A stretch of DNA of 64,000 bases from an archaeon (GTDB taxonomy: Archaea; Thermoproteota; Nitrososphaeria; Nitrososphaerales; JACAEJ01), in NCBI GenBank assembly GCA_024256265.1, contig JACGUK010000004.1:193748-257747 (forward strand), given 5' to 3'. The notes below the pieces were generated by a model. The model was not told the DNA's origin, made no database searches, and worked only from the letters and a program-made list of their open reading frames with translations. Shown in pieces: positions 16,578-23,957 of the stretch; positions within the stretch are counted from its first letter, which is position 1; each line of letters starts with the position of its first letter. Both the position numbers and the translations under genes were made by a program.

Positions 16578-16952
16578 ATGGTAAGAAATAAGGATGTCGA
16601 ACGAAAAGCAATAGATTTCGCAAAGGATTACTACAGAAGTCAAGGTTATACCGTTAAAGAAAAATCACGGATAGGTTGTGACTTGACAATAACTAAAATG
16701 GGAGGAGAATATCCTATCGAGGTTAAAGGGAGAACTAAAATTTGGGGTTTCATAAATTTATCTATGAAAGAAGTTAAAGTTCTTAAAAACAATCCGAACG
16801 CTCGCTTGTTTGAGGTTATCATCAATAAGAAAACGAAAGGAGTAGAGTATGCTTATGAATTTTGCTTTGGCGATTTCATTCGGGAAAGACCCTTAGGTTA
16901 CGCATTATATCCTAATCGAACGTCTAGGAACTTAGTATATCAGAAAAGTTAA
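16578..16952 (+). CDS. Restriction-endonuclease-fold protein (DUF3883-like)
   Basis: About 124 residues; the ATG at 16578 follows a GGTGG ribosome binding site (a GTG at 16569 is the alternative). The core RIGCDLTITK…YPIEVKGRT contains the D…ExK arrangement of PD-(D/E)xK nucleases, as in DUF3883 and other restriction-linked domains, followed by INLSMKEVKVLK. Stand-alone proteins of this type occur in defence loci and mobile elements. No helicase or methylase lies nearby. Confidence 0.7.
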   Translation: MVRNKDVERKAIDFAKDYYRSQGYTVKEKSRIGCDLTITKMGGEYPIEVKGRTKIWGFINLSMKEVKVLKNNPNARLFEVIINKKTKGVEYAYEFCFGDFIRERPLGYALYPNRTSRNLVYQKS

Positions 16953-17013
16953 AAAATAAATAATATGCTAGCGTGTGTTCACTTAGTCACACCGGCTTAA
17001 GTACTTGTCCCTC

Positions 17014-18096
17014 CTAAGTTAGCTTTGAGGTTAAGAGAAGAGTCCTCATCATAGGATCGTTAACTCTATAGACTCCTTCTTCTTCCTTTATCAGCATTGC
17101 CGCCTTTAGACTTTCTAGGATGTTGTATATCGTTGCATCGTTAACTGTAGAGCCTTTTCCGATTTCTACTGCTCCTTTTATCTCTGTCCAACGAGCAACT
17201 GTTGCTGCTACTTTGAGAGCAGATATATGCCCTACTCTGTCTCTTCCTTCTAGATAATGTTCAAGCTCGTCTTTAACTATCTTGAGGCCTTCGGATACGG
17301 TATCGTTGAGAGCGTCTTTATGATCAAGTTTTCGAACTAAGACGTTGTTACCATAGAGGGTTAGCCACCCAGGCACACCATCCAGCTTTTCCACAACCTC
17401 CTCTATGATGTTTTCGTTGATCTTTGCATCGTATTCCTGGAATCCTTTCCTAAGAAAGCTTGTTGCTTTTTCTTTTTTGAACGGTTGAAGGTAAATCTTT
17501 GCTGGCGACCGTCCGTAGAGGGGAGATGAAGGCCCAGGTTCGAGCAGAGTTTTCATTAAGCCGAACATGGATCCTGTAAAGACAAAGGCTATGTTAGAGT
17601 ATGTGTTGAAAATGTTGGCTAGTATTTTGAGAAGATGACCAGAGATGACCGCTAGCTCTTGAATTTCGTCCAGTTCTATGACATAGTCCTCAGCCTCCCT
17701 TCCTATAACATTCAACAAGTCCCATGTTGTTGTCATAGGTTTCTTTGGGGCAGAGATAGTGATTCCTGCAAGTCCTAAGGATACACCCTCAATTCTTCCG
17801 ATGCCATCCTTGATCTTTTGTGAAAGACCTTTAGAAGAGTTCAAGCCTCGCGCCAATGCATTTAACAAGCCTTGGGTTCTTTGTGCTCCCCAAAGATTTA
17901 CGTATACAGTCTTAAACCCTGCATCTTCTAGCTTCACGTTAGCCACCTTGATGAGGCTGGTTTTGCCTACCATCCTTGGTCCTAGTATAGCGACCCATCT
18001 TCTTGCTTCAATTAGACGAATCAGTTCGTCTAACTCTTTTTCTCTTGCAAAGAGTTCTTTTGGCGATTCTTTTGGGTTCAGGTCAAACAGAGGCAA
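17014..18096 (-). CDS. Archaeal ATPase (PF01637-type, AAA+/STAND-like) with C-terminal winged helix
   Basis: The frame is open to an ATG at 18150, but a TATA box at 18161-18169 would start transcription near 18138, after that ATG. I prefer the TTG at 18096, preceded by GGGGG. The protein has FAREKELDEL, Walker A GPRMVGKTSL, Walker B-like VIELDEIQEL and sensor-like VFTGSMFGLM, then a winged-helix region ending in RVNDPMMRTLLL. These archaeal-specific ATPases are frequent near mobile elements; the function is unknown. Confidence 0.8.
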   Translation of the reverse strand: MPLFDLNPKESPKELFAREKELDELIRLIEARRWVAILGPRMVGKTSLIKVANVKLEDAGFKTVYVNLWGAQRTQGLLNALARGLNSSKGLSQKIKDGIGRIEGVSLGLAGITISAPKKPMTTTWDLLNVIGREAEDYVIELDEIQELAVISGHLLKILANIFNTYSNIAFVFTGSMFGLMKTLLEPGPSSPLYGRSPAKIYLQPFKKEKATSFLRKGFQEYDAKINENIIEEVVEKLDGVPGWLTLYGNNVLVRKLDHKDALNDTVSEGLKIVKDELEHYLEGRDRVGHISALKVAATVARWTEIKGAVEIGKGSTVNDATIYNILESLKAAMLIKEEEGVYRVNDPMMRTLLLTSKLT

Positions 18097-18097
18097 A

Positions 18098-18169
18098 CTT
18101 AACCCCCGTAAGTACTTAACCCCCTCAAGTAATAAACCTAACGCATACACTAAACGCCCAATTTAAAAT
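18098..18169 (-). promoter_or_regulatory. Promoter and repeated G-rich leader of the archaeal ATPase gene
   Basis: On the minus strand a TATA box (ttttaaat, 18161-18169) is followed, after the expected start site, by two exact copies of GGGGGTTAAG (18115-18124 and 18098-18107), 17 bases apart and joined by the palindrome TAAGTACTTA. The second copy supplies a ribosome binding site to the TTG at 18096. This looks like an operator or leader control element rather than coding sequence. Confidence 0.55.
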
Positions 18170-18284
18170 GTTATCTAAGCATTTTTCAAGAATAAGATGC
18201 TCAGTAATTCGATAAAATCACTTAGTCCACACTTTTAATACTTAATGCTACACAATTGCACGTATAAAAACGCGGGAGAGCTAA

Positions 18285-19046
18285 ATGATAGTCTGGCTGT
18301 ATTGGATAATAAGTCTCACAATTGTAACTTATGCCAGTAGCTACATAGTTAGGAAATATGAGAAATATGGATTCGCTGCTTTAACTGCTTTCTACACAAT
18401 ATACTTGGGAGCTTCACAAATAATTGCTAGTAGAATAATAAACTTCGATCTTGGATTCTATCAATTCTTTGCTCCTGCAGCAGTATTCATCTATCCATTT
18501 GTTGCTCAAGCCATAGACATGATAAACGAAGCTTATGGTAAAACAAAAGCACATCTAGCCATCTTCATAGCCTTCATAACCCAAGTTCTATTAGTTACAT
18601 TCATTGCTATGGTCAATAGCTTGAGTCCAGCACCATTCTTTCAATTCGAGGAAGCTTGGCAGAGTCTATTTGGTTTATCAATAAGAATAACTGCTGCATC
18701 ATGGATGGCTTTTCTAGTCTGTCAGAACTTAGATGCACATGTGTTCGCTTTTTTGAAGAGGAGATATGAGAAGAGAGTAGTAATGAGAAGTCTTACAAGT
18801 GATGTATTAGATCTAACATTAGATAGTATAATATTCGTTACTATAGCTTTCTATGGAGTAATGCCAATAGTACCATTGATAATTGGGCAAATAATAAGCA
18901 AGAACATAATTGGATTCTTAGATACTCCATGGTTCGTGTGGTATAAGAAGATGTTGACATGGAAAGAGATATCGTTCATACCAAGAGGATTCTTGCAGAG
19001 ATTAAAAGCAAAGTTAGGGCGTTATCGCCTTCTTATGAGGGTTTAA
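18285..19046 (+). CDS. VUT/YhhQ-family transporter (probable deazapurine or vitamin precursor uptake)
   Basis: 253 residues with six to seven predicted transmembrane helices. The family signature is visible as FIYPFVAQAIDMINEAYGKTKAH near residue 75 and SDVLDLTLDSIIFVTIAF near 175. The VUT family (DUF165, YhhQ) imports 7-deazaguanine precursors in bacteria; in archaea the likely cargo is a precursor of archaeosine, but other substrates are possible. It is cargo inside the virion cluster. Confidence 0.8.
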   Translation: MIVWLYWIISLTIVTYASSYIVRKYEKYGFAALTAFYTIYLGASQIIASRIINFDLGFYQFFAPAAVFIYPFVAQAIDMINEAYGKTKAHLAIFIAFITQVLLVTFIAMVNSLSPAPFFQFEEAWQSLFGLSIRITAASWMAFLVCQNLDAHVFAFLKRRYEKRVVMRSLTSDVLDLTLDSIIFVTIAFYGVMPIVPLIIGQIISKNIIGFLDTPWFVWYKKMLTWKEISFIPRGFLQRLKAKLGRYRLLMRV

Positions 19047-19047
19047 C

Positions 19048-19090
19048 CATTAGATGAGCCATTTTGCCTTCAATGAAGATTTCCTTTTGA
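19048..19090. repeat. Island-1 dispersed repeat, copy 1
   Basis: Starts CATTAGATGAGCCATTTT and continues with a CTTCAATGAAGA segment. It matches 21351-21394 at most positions (roughly 85-90% over the first 33 bases by eye). Read on the minus strand both copies spell a similar peptide (FIEGKMAHLM / FIEGKLAHLM), so they may be remains of the same gene tail left by recombination. Confidence 0.55.
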
Positions 19091-19346
19091 CAAACTTAAC
19101 CTCATAACTGCTGAACTGTTTGTTTGGGGTTCTTGTGAATAACCTCAGCCCTCTAGTCCGAGCTTCCAGTTGTCTATGATGAATTGCTCCTCTTCTTTAC
19201 TCTATGCCTTATTATGGAATTTCAACAACCTAAGGGCATGCGTAGTTATTACCATTTTAGGTCTAAGTTCGCTATTAATCTTAGTGCTTATCCATAAAGT
19301 CCAATTCAAACCTGTCTTATTCGCTTCAAGAGCCTCAATGGTAAGT

Positions 19347-19385
19347 CTTATAAAGATTTGCTTCTACATAGGCTAGCGGGGTGAG
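19347..19385 (+). promoter_or_regulatory. TATA box and strong ribosome binding site for the C2H2 gene
   Basis: A TATA element (cttataaag, 19347-19355) lies about 26 bases before a GGGGTGAG ribosome binding site (19378-19385). The spacing puts the transcript start near 19377, just ahead of the site. This supports an independent short gene starting at an ATA codon at 19386 or 19389. Confidence 0.5.
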
Positions 19386-19526
19386 ATAATAGCCTTCTAT
19401 TGTCCCAAATGTGGAAAAAGTTTCGCTACCAGAAAGGAACTAGAGGCGCATGGCACAGCTCATAAGATGAACGCTACTCAGATGTGGCAGTGTTATCTGA
19501 CTGGATGCAGCGGCACCGGATGCTGA
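19386..19526 (+). CDS. One-finger C2H2 zinc-finger protein
   Basis: About 46 residues. The finger is canonical: C-x2-C-x12-H-x3-H in YCPKCGKSF…LEAHGTAH, followed by a second Cys cluster (CYLTGCSGTGC). No ATG or GTG is in frame; the best start is an ATA at 19386 or 19389, 1-4 bases after a GGGGTGAG site. The same frame is closed upstream by a TAG at 19374. One-finger C2H2 proteins are frequent in archaeal viruses, where they act as DNA-binding regulators. Confidence 0.6.
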   Translation: MIAFYCPKCGKSFATRKELEAHGTAHKMNATQMWQCYLTGCSGTGC

Positions 19527-19632
19527 AGTAGCAGTGTGTGCTTCTATCTCGGAAGAATTTACATATAACCCGACCAAACGTGTAACGTTCGTTCTTGCAT
19601 TTTTGAGAAAGATATTGAGATTAACTTTAAAC

Positions 19633-19779
19633 TCAGGTTCTTCTCATATTACATTTAATGGCTCCTATGATCTTCAAAAAGTCTTTATTTGATATTCTTT
19701 GTAACTTCGTGGGTTATGCTCCAGGTTTGCCTTTAATCAACTTCTTTAGCAACTCGAACGTATTTCGATTCTTGCCTGC
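19633..19779 (-). pseudogene. Possible gene remnant with an in-frame stop
   Basis: On the minus strand the reading frame from 19779 to a TGA at 19633-19635 is coding-like (basic, helical: NRNTFELLKKLIKGKPGA, then LQRISNKDFLKIIGAIKC) but is interrupted by a TAA at 19714-19716 and has no start. It lies just downstream of the membrane-protein gene. It may be the remains of a small DNA-binding or toxin-type protein; the family is not recognised. Confidence 0.3.
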
Positions 19780-19805
19780 TCATGGCCAAGGTGCACTCCT
19801 AATAG

Positions 19806-20996
19806 TTATGTTTTTTCTTTTTCTTTGAACTCCTTCCTTACTAACTCTAATGATGCTGCGGCAGATATTACCGAAATTATTGCTATCAAGGCATCGCCAG
19901 TGGAAGCTTCAACGTAAGACCCAATGAGTCTCAATGTAATAACCTTTACAACTATCGGGAGAAGAAAGATCATAACGGAGTAGAGGTATTTTGCATACTT
20001 ATACCCTCTGATAGCTATTATTGGCATTATTATTGCATAAAGAAGATAGAGCAAGATTGAAAATAGAGAAGGAAATTCATAACCTGTTTGTAGCGACCAT
20101 GTAGGGTATACTCCTGGAGTAATTATGTATGATAGTGAGAGTAGAAGGAATGAGAAACCATAGAACAATAGCAATAAGATTAGACTCTTTAAGTGATTTG
20201 TCTTGAATCCTTCAGAAACTGCCCAGAATATAGACCATGGAAAGAGCAGAGATGCGAATAATATCTCTATAGGAATATAGTTAAGGGAGCCCCATGAAGC
20301 AAAATTTTCAACAAAGACCCCTATAAAAAAGCTCATAGTATATGAGTTCAAGCCAAAGACAACAAAGAATGCATCCTCAACTTTATCTATGTTGAAATCC
20401 TGTCTGCTGATTATCCGTTTTATGATAAAAGGACCAATAATAACATAGAGTAGAGGTATGACCCACAGACCAATTGTACTCCCTATAGTACCTAGCTCCA
20501 GAGGGCTAATCCCAGAGGCTATGAACAAAACCAAAGATGGTAAGAGTATTGGTAAAATTGTTTTCCTATACCCCAACTTATGAAACACCAGCTTGTCAAT
20601 TAATGCTAGTGATATAGCTAAAAGTGGAGCAAAGACCGAAAGAAATCCAAGAAAATCAGTCATACCATAGAAAAGAACTCCCTCGAGGTAAGAGAAAATA
20701 AAAAGAACCACAAGAAGGCGAATAAGCAGTATTAATGGAGTTACTAAAGTAGTTACTATGATTATGTTCGGGATGGTTGCATCTATCCTAACTATAATAA
20801 ACAAAATCAACAAAAGAATTAAAAAGTTAGAAGCCATACGAATGTTTTCAATTTCAGGCTCGAATAGGCCGTATTTCATATAAATAGTAAGAAGTATAGC
20901 AATGGAAGCTGGTATGACTTTTAGATACGATGTACTCTTAATCTTGAGCTTAATGCCAATTGGACGCCTTGGTTCTTCAGTTGATTCTCCACTCAT
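19806..20996 (-). CDS. Polytopic membrane protein, unknown family
   Basis: 396 residues with about eleven to twelve hydrophobic segments after a short basic N-terminus (STEEPRRPIGIKLKIKSTS) and a charged C-terminus (KEFKEKEKT). No transporter signature is visible. It looks intact and is cargo in island 1. Confidence 0.6.
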   Translation of the reverse strand: MSGESTEEPRRPIGIKLKIKSTSYLKVIPASIAILLTIYMKYGLFEPEIENIRMASNFLILLLILFIIVRIDATIPNIIIVTTLVTPLILLIRLLVVLFIFSYLEGVLFYGMTDFLGFLSVFAPLLAISLALIDKLVFHKLGYRKTILPILLPSLVLFIASGISPLELGTIGSTIGLWVIPLLYVIIGPFIIKRIISRQDFNIDKVEDAFFVVFGLNSYTMSFFIGVFVENFASWGSLNYIPIEILFASLLFPWSIFWAVSEGFKTNHLKSLILLLLFYGFSFLLLSLSYIITPGVYPTWSLQTGYEFPSLFSILLYLLYAIIMPIIAIRGYKYAKYLYSVMIFLLPIVVKVITLRLIGSYVEASTGDALIAIISVISAAASLELVRKEFKEKEKT

Positions 20997-21159
20997 ATCT
21001 CTGCTTTTCCACCTCCAAGATTATAACATCTATTATAATTAAGGTTATCACTAAAAATTTTCAATTTTTATTAGCACAGCAGTTATATACAAACAGAAAT
21101 CTCACGATAGGACTAGCGAATGAAAGATTGAAATGCGCAGATCAGGGGAATTAGAAGTA

Positions 21160-21312
21160 TTATGTAAATAGCTCATGCTTAGAAAAGAAGATCAGGAAGT
21201 TCTCTACCAATCTTGATATAGGTATTCTCCTCTTATTGGCAACTTTTCTTGCATTCTCTAATACATTTTCATCTATAGACAATGTTAGCTTTGTCTTATT
21301 TGAAGTATTCAT
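21160..21312 (-). CDS. Ribbon-helix-helix regulator, 50 residues
   Basis: ATG-started frame of 50 codons. The pattern (KTKLTLSIDENVLENARKVA, then RIPISRLVENFL) is that of a ribbon-helix-helix DNA-binding protein: a short beta strand followed by two helices. A minus-strand TATA (tttaaat, 21337-21343) lies about 28 bases before the ATG, giving a leaderless mRNA. It could be an antitoxin, but no toxin gene follows it. Confidence 0.7.
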   Translation of the reverse strand: MNTSNKTKLTLSIDENVLENARKVANKRRIPISRLVENFLIFFSKHELFT

Positions 21313-21350
21313 GCGTACAGACACGTATTAGTATGTATTTAAACATGAAA

Positions 21351-21394
21351 CATTAGATGAGCCAATTTACCTTCTATGAAGAATTTTTCCTTGA
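21351..21394. repeat. Island-1 dispersed repeat, copy 2
   Basis: CATTAGATGAGCCAATTTAC followed by CTTCTATGAAGA, matching 19048-19090. It lies between the two ribbon-helix-helix genes. A weaker relative (GAGCCAATTTAAGG) is seen near 22608. Confidence 0.55.
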
Positions 21395-21423
21395 AAAATA
21401 TAATTGCTCTTCTGCTTTTTTAC

Positions 21424-21804
21424 TTATATTTTGAACTTCAACTTTGGCTTCGGTATTGAATAACCATGCCTCTCCAAAGCATCTAATACATCTTTAATGG
21501 TATATGAGTAATCTATATGCAAGCACTCATTAGAATCACATAGATCACAATATGCTTGATTATTTTTGAAGTAGATGCTGGCTATTCTATTCGTCTCATT
21601 GTCTATTATCTTGACATGGTCCTCATAAGTATTCAAATGCTCCAATCTAGGTCTTTGCTTATACATACCATCTCTCTCCAATAGCATTCTCGTTGCTGTA
21701 ACAACAACATCTGTTCTACTCACAAACCCTCTCTCTTTAGCCATGTCTGTACTTAGATAGCGGTCTATTAACTCTACCATATCTTTTGGTATGTTAATCT
21801 TCAT
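21424..21804 (-). CDS. Ribbon-helix-helix regulator with C-terminal Cys-His segment
   Basis: About 126 residues from the ATG at 21804; the frame extends to 21834, but the upstream codons overlap the operator. The N-terminal MKINIPKDMVELIDRYLS…SRTDVVVTATRMLLE is a ribbon-helix-helix domain. The C-terminal part has CDLCDSNECLHIDYSY, a probable metal-binding site, before a helix that ends in KPKLKFKI. It is divergent from a winged-helix gene across a shared AT-rich promoter. Confidence 0.72.
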   Translation of the reverse strand: MKINIPKDMVELIDRYLSTDMAKERGFVSRTDVVVTATRMLLERDGMYKQRPRLEHLNTYEDHVKIIDNETNRIASIYFKNNQAYCDLCDSNECLHIDYSYTIKDVLDALERHGYSIPKPKLKFKI

Positions 21805-21814
21805 CCATTTGCCC

Positions 21815-21852
21815 ATGTTCCACATATGTTCCAAATATGGATATATTTAAAT
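21815..21852. promoter_or_regulatory. Divergent promoter with direct-repeat operator
   Basis: Two exact copies of ATGTTCCA (21815-21822 and 21826-21833) are spaced 11 bases apart, about one helical turn, and are followed by an AT-rich segment with ATATTTAAATAT (about 21842-21853), which can serve as TATA box for both flanking genes. Direct repeats at one-turn spacing are typical of ribbon-helix-helix operators, so autoregulation by the 21424-21804 protein is likely. Confidence 0.65.
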
Positions 21853-21878
21853 ATTGTTTTTTATAAGATGGTATTGAA

Positions 21879-22220
21879 TTGGACAATAAAGCAAGATGCC
21901 TTTTGAACAGTATTCTTAACAAGCCTTTTGATGAGGATAAGCATGGTAGATATAATTTCTTAACTATTCTTGAGATATTGATAACTCTTAAAATAGATGG
22001 AAAGCATAGCACATATTCACTCTTTCGATCTTTATCATCTTTAAGTCATGTAGCATTGATAGCAAGGTATCTATCCATATGCCTTCAATTAGGATTAATC
22101 GAATTTGACCATGTTAAGAAATGGTATGGCAAGTATGATCAGGCAAAGTATTATCGTTTAAGTAAGAAGGGAGAGGAATTGTTAGATATATTCTTGAGGG
22201 AGGGAGGAATGAGTGGATGA
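21879..22220 (+). CDS. Winged-helix transcriptional regulator
   Basis: 113 residues from a TTG start about 30 bases after the TATA-like segment. The helical N-terminal half is followed by a wing-like YYRLSKKGEELLDIFL, the usual end of PadR/MarR-like winged helices in archaea. It is convergent with the HicA-like remnant. It may control the divergent ribbon-helix-helix gene or cargo genes; no target can be read from sequence. Confidence 0.6.
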   Translation: MDNKARCLLNSILNKPFDEDKHGRYNFLTILEILITLKIDGKHSTYSLFRSLSSLSHVALIARYLSICLQLGLIEFDHVKKWYGKYDQAKYYRLSKKGEELLDIFLREGGMSG

Positions 22221-22229
22221 TCGATCAGA

Positions 22230-22385
22230 TCAGAAAGATGTTGAACCTTTCTTGGTAATCTTAACACTGTTGAACCTTGTAAGTTTAACGACATGGCTTC
22301 CCTTTCGATGTTCAACCTTAAAACCTACTTTACTTAAGGCTTTAATGACCTCTTTTCCTGAGAGTATTGGGAGTTTATTAGGCAG
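22230..22385 (-). pseudogene. hicA: HicA-type toxin, frameshifted or truncated, CTG start
   Basis: Directly after hicB on the minus strand is a frame reading (L)PNKLPILSGKEVIKALSKVGF…RKGSHVV, the HicA double-stranded-RNA-binding-like core with the catalytic His in GSHVV. The family start MPxLP maps to a CTG codon at 22385 overlapping the hicB stop. After GSHVVK the sequence departs from the family and stops at 22230, while another frame continues with a HicA-like end (LRLPRKVQHLSDLI). The toxin is therefore probably inactive. Confidence 0.6.
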
Positions 22386-22593
22386 TTACCTCGACCATCT
22401 CTATCGTTTTTCCCTTAGCCTTCTTCTGACGCCATTCTAAAACAGCCTCTATGGCTTCCTTGATATTTTTTAATGCTTCTTCCTTCGTCTTCCCCTGACT
22501 TATCGCCTCAGGGATTTCAACACATCTAGCTACATAATAACCGTCCTTTCCTTCTTCTAATGTAACTGTAAAGCTTCTGGAAGTCATTCTCAT
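22378..22593 (-). CDS. hicB: HicB-type antitoxin
   Basis: 71 residues. RSFTVTLEEGKDGYYVARCVEIPEAISQGKTKEEALKNIKEAI is the HicB partial RNase H fold signature, here without an added DNA-binding domain. It would neutralise HicA, which is encoded just downstream but appears damaged, so this may be an orphan antitoxin. Confidence 0.85.
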   Translation of the reverse strand: MRMTSRSFTVTLEEGKDGYYVARCVEIPEAISQGKTKEEALKNIKEAIEAVLEWRQKKAKGKTIEMVEVTA

Positions 22594-22739
22594 TAGTTTA
22601 ATTCATAAGAGCCAATTTAAGGCTTTCCACTAAATTTTTGTTAACAGAACCTATGATAGCCTGGATTTTCAATGAATTTTCCTTCATCGAATGAATCTTC
22701 ATTCTTTACTTAAGAATTGAAGTGTTATGATGTTAACCG

Positions 22740-23957
22740 ATGAACTTGGGCTTAAAAAATGCATTGACTGAAAGAATCATTGCACCCATAAGAAAGAGGC
22801 TGAGAGAGGAGAAAGGATTGATTGCTCCTCTCTCCACAGTAGCATGGGGAGAATCTCCAGCAATATCCTTTTCAACCCTGTTGAACAACTATCTTAGCGA
22901 TACTGAAATTGCCATAGGCATCGACTTTCTTGCTGAAGCTACTGTAGGATCTGGTTTTTACATAACTTCAGATGATGATAAAGCAAAGAGGATTGTTGAG
23001 GAATTTTGTGCTGAAGTTAATCTTGATAATCTTAACCTAATGATAGCAAAAGAGATAATTGCCTTTGGAAATTCTTTCATAGAAAGGATAGAGCCTGACG
23101 ATTTAATTAATTTAAAACATATTCCAATATCAACCATATGGAAAGTTAAAAGAGATGAATTTGGCAAGGTAGAGCATTATGAGCAACTCATTGGTGGTAA
23201 GATAGTAGAGCTTGAGCCTGATAGAATAATTCACTTCAAATTTAATGCCATGAATAACTCTCCCTTCGGCTATGGTCTGTTACATCAGTTATCTGCAAAG
23301 AAGAAGTATGTGATAAGGCTCTCTGATGGAACTATCAAAGAGAGAATTATACCATCTTTACTAGAATTGAAATGGATAATGGAGGATGATATGAGAAAGA
23401 TTCTTCATCGCTATGTCCCTAGACATGTTTATGAGTTTGAAGGTGCAAGTGAGGATTTTATAACAAATCAAGCCAATGTGATAAAGAGCCTTGAGCCTGA
23501 GCAAGACTTTGTATTTGGAGGAAAAGGTATAAAACTTAACATTCATGATGTGAGCATAGACCCTAGAGCAAGGTTTGAAGCCTTCATAGAGCATTTTGAC
23601 AATCAGAGATTAATAGGCTTACAGACTCCAATCTTCAAGCTCTTCACTACTCCTGGCTTTACTGAAGCATCAGCAAAGGAAGCAACAAGGATGGCTGAGA
23701 GAAAGGTGCTAGCTATTCAAAGATTCTTAAAGAGAATCATAGAGAGAGAAATCTTCAGACCTTTGATAGAGCAAGCAGGTCTTGATTGGAAGATAGTTAA
23801 CTTGAGATTAAAGTGGGGATTGCCTGAAAGACCTGAGGTTAAGCTCGAAGATATACAAAGATTCGTTGATTTGAATATAATGAGCAGAGAAGAGGCTCGA
23901 AAGATTCTCTCTAAATTAGGCTTAGAACTTGAGCAAAGTGAAAATTTGGAGAAGTGA
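22740..23957 (+). CDS. Portal protein
   Basis: 405 residues. Portal-family features in order: ISFSTLLNNYLSDTEIAIGIDFLAEATVGSGFYI, the AFGNSFIERI segment near residue 105, IIHFKFN…FGYGLLHQL near 165 and the long C-terminal helical stem. It forms the dodecameric vertex ring through which terminase packages DNA. Normally it directly follows terL; here more than 6 kb of cargo intervene, so it must use a promoter of its own upstream of 22740. The next gene starts before its stop. Confidence 0.9.
   Translation: MNLGLKNALTERIIAPIRKRLREEKGLIAPLSTVAWGESPAISFSTLLNNYLSDTEIAIGIDFLAEATVGSGFYITSDDDKAKRIVEEFCAEVNLDNLNLMIAKEIIAFGNSFIERIEPDDLINLKHIPISTIWKVKRDEFGKVEHYEQLIGGKIVELEPDRIIHFKFNAMNNSPFGYGLLHQLSAKKKYVIRLSDGTIKERIIPSLLELKWIMEDDMRKILHRYVPRHVYEFEGASEDFITNQANVIKSLEPEQDFVFGGKGIKLNIHDVSIDPRARFEAFIEHFDNQRLIGLQTPIFKLFTTPGFTEASAKEATRMAERKVLAIQRFLKRIIEREIFRPLIEQAGLDWKIVNLRLKWGLPERPEVKLEDIQRFVDLNIMSREEARKILSKLGLELEQSENLEK

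Noticed and set aside
19170..19376. 68-codon frame before the C2H2 gene
   Set aside because: One possible membrane helix but poor composition elsewhere; TATA and ribosome site signals favour a start after its TAG. Kept only as a possible readthrough partner in the findings.
22213..22440. 75-codon plus-strand frame
   Set aside because: It is antisense to the HicA/HicB region, which has clear family motifs on the other strand.
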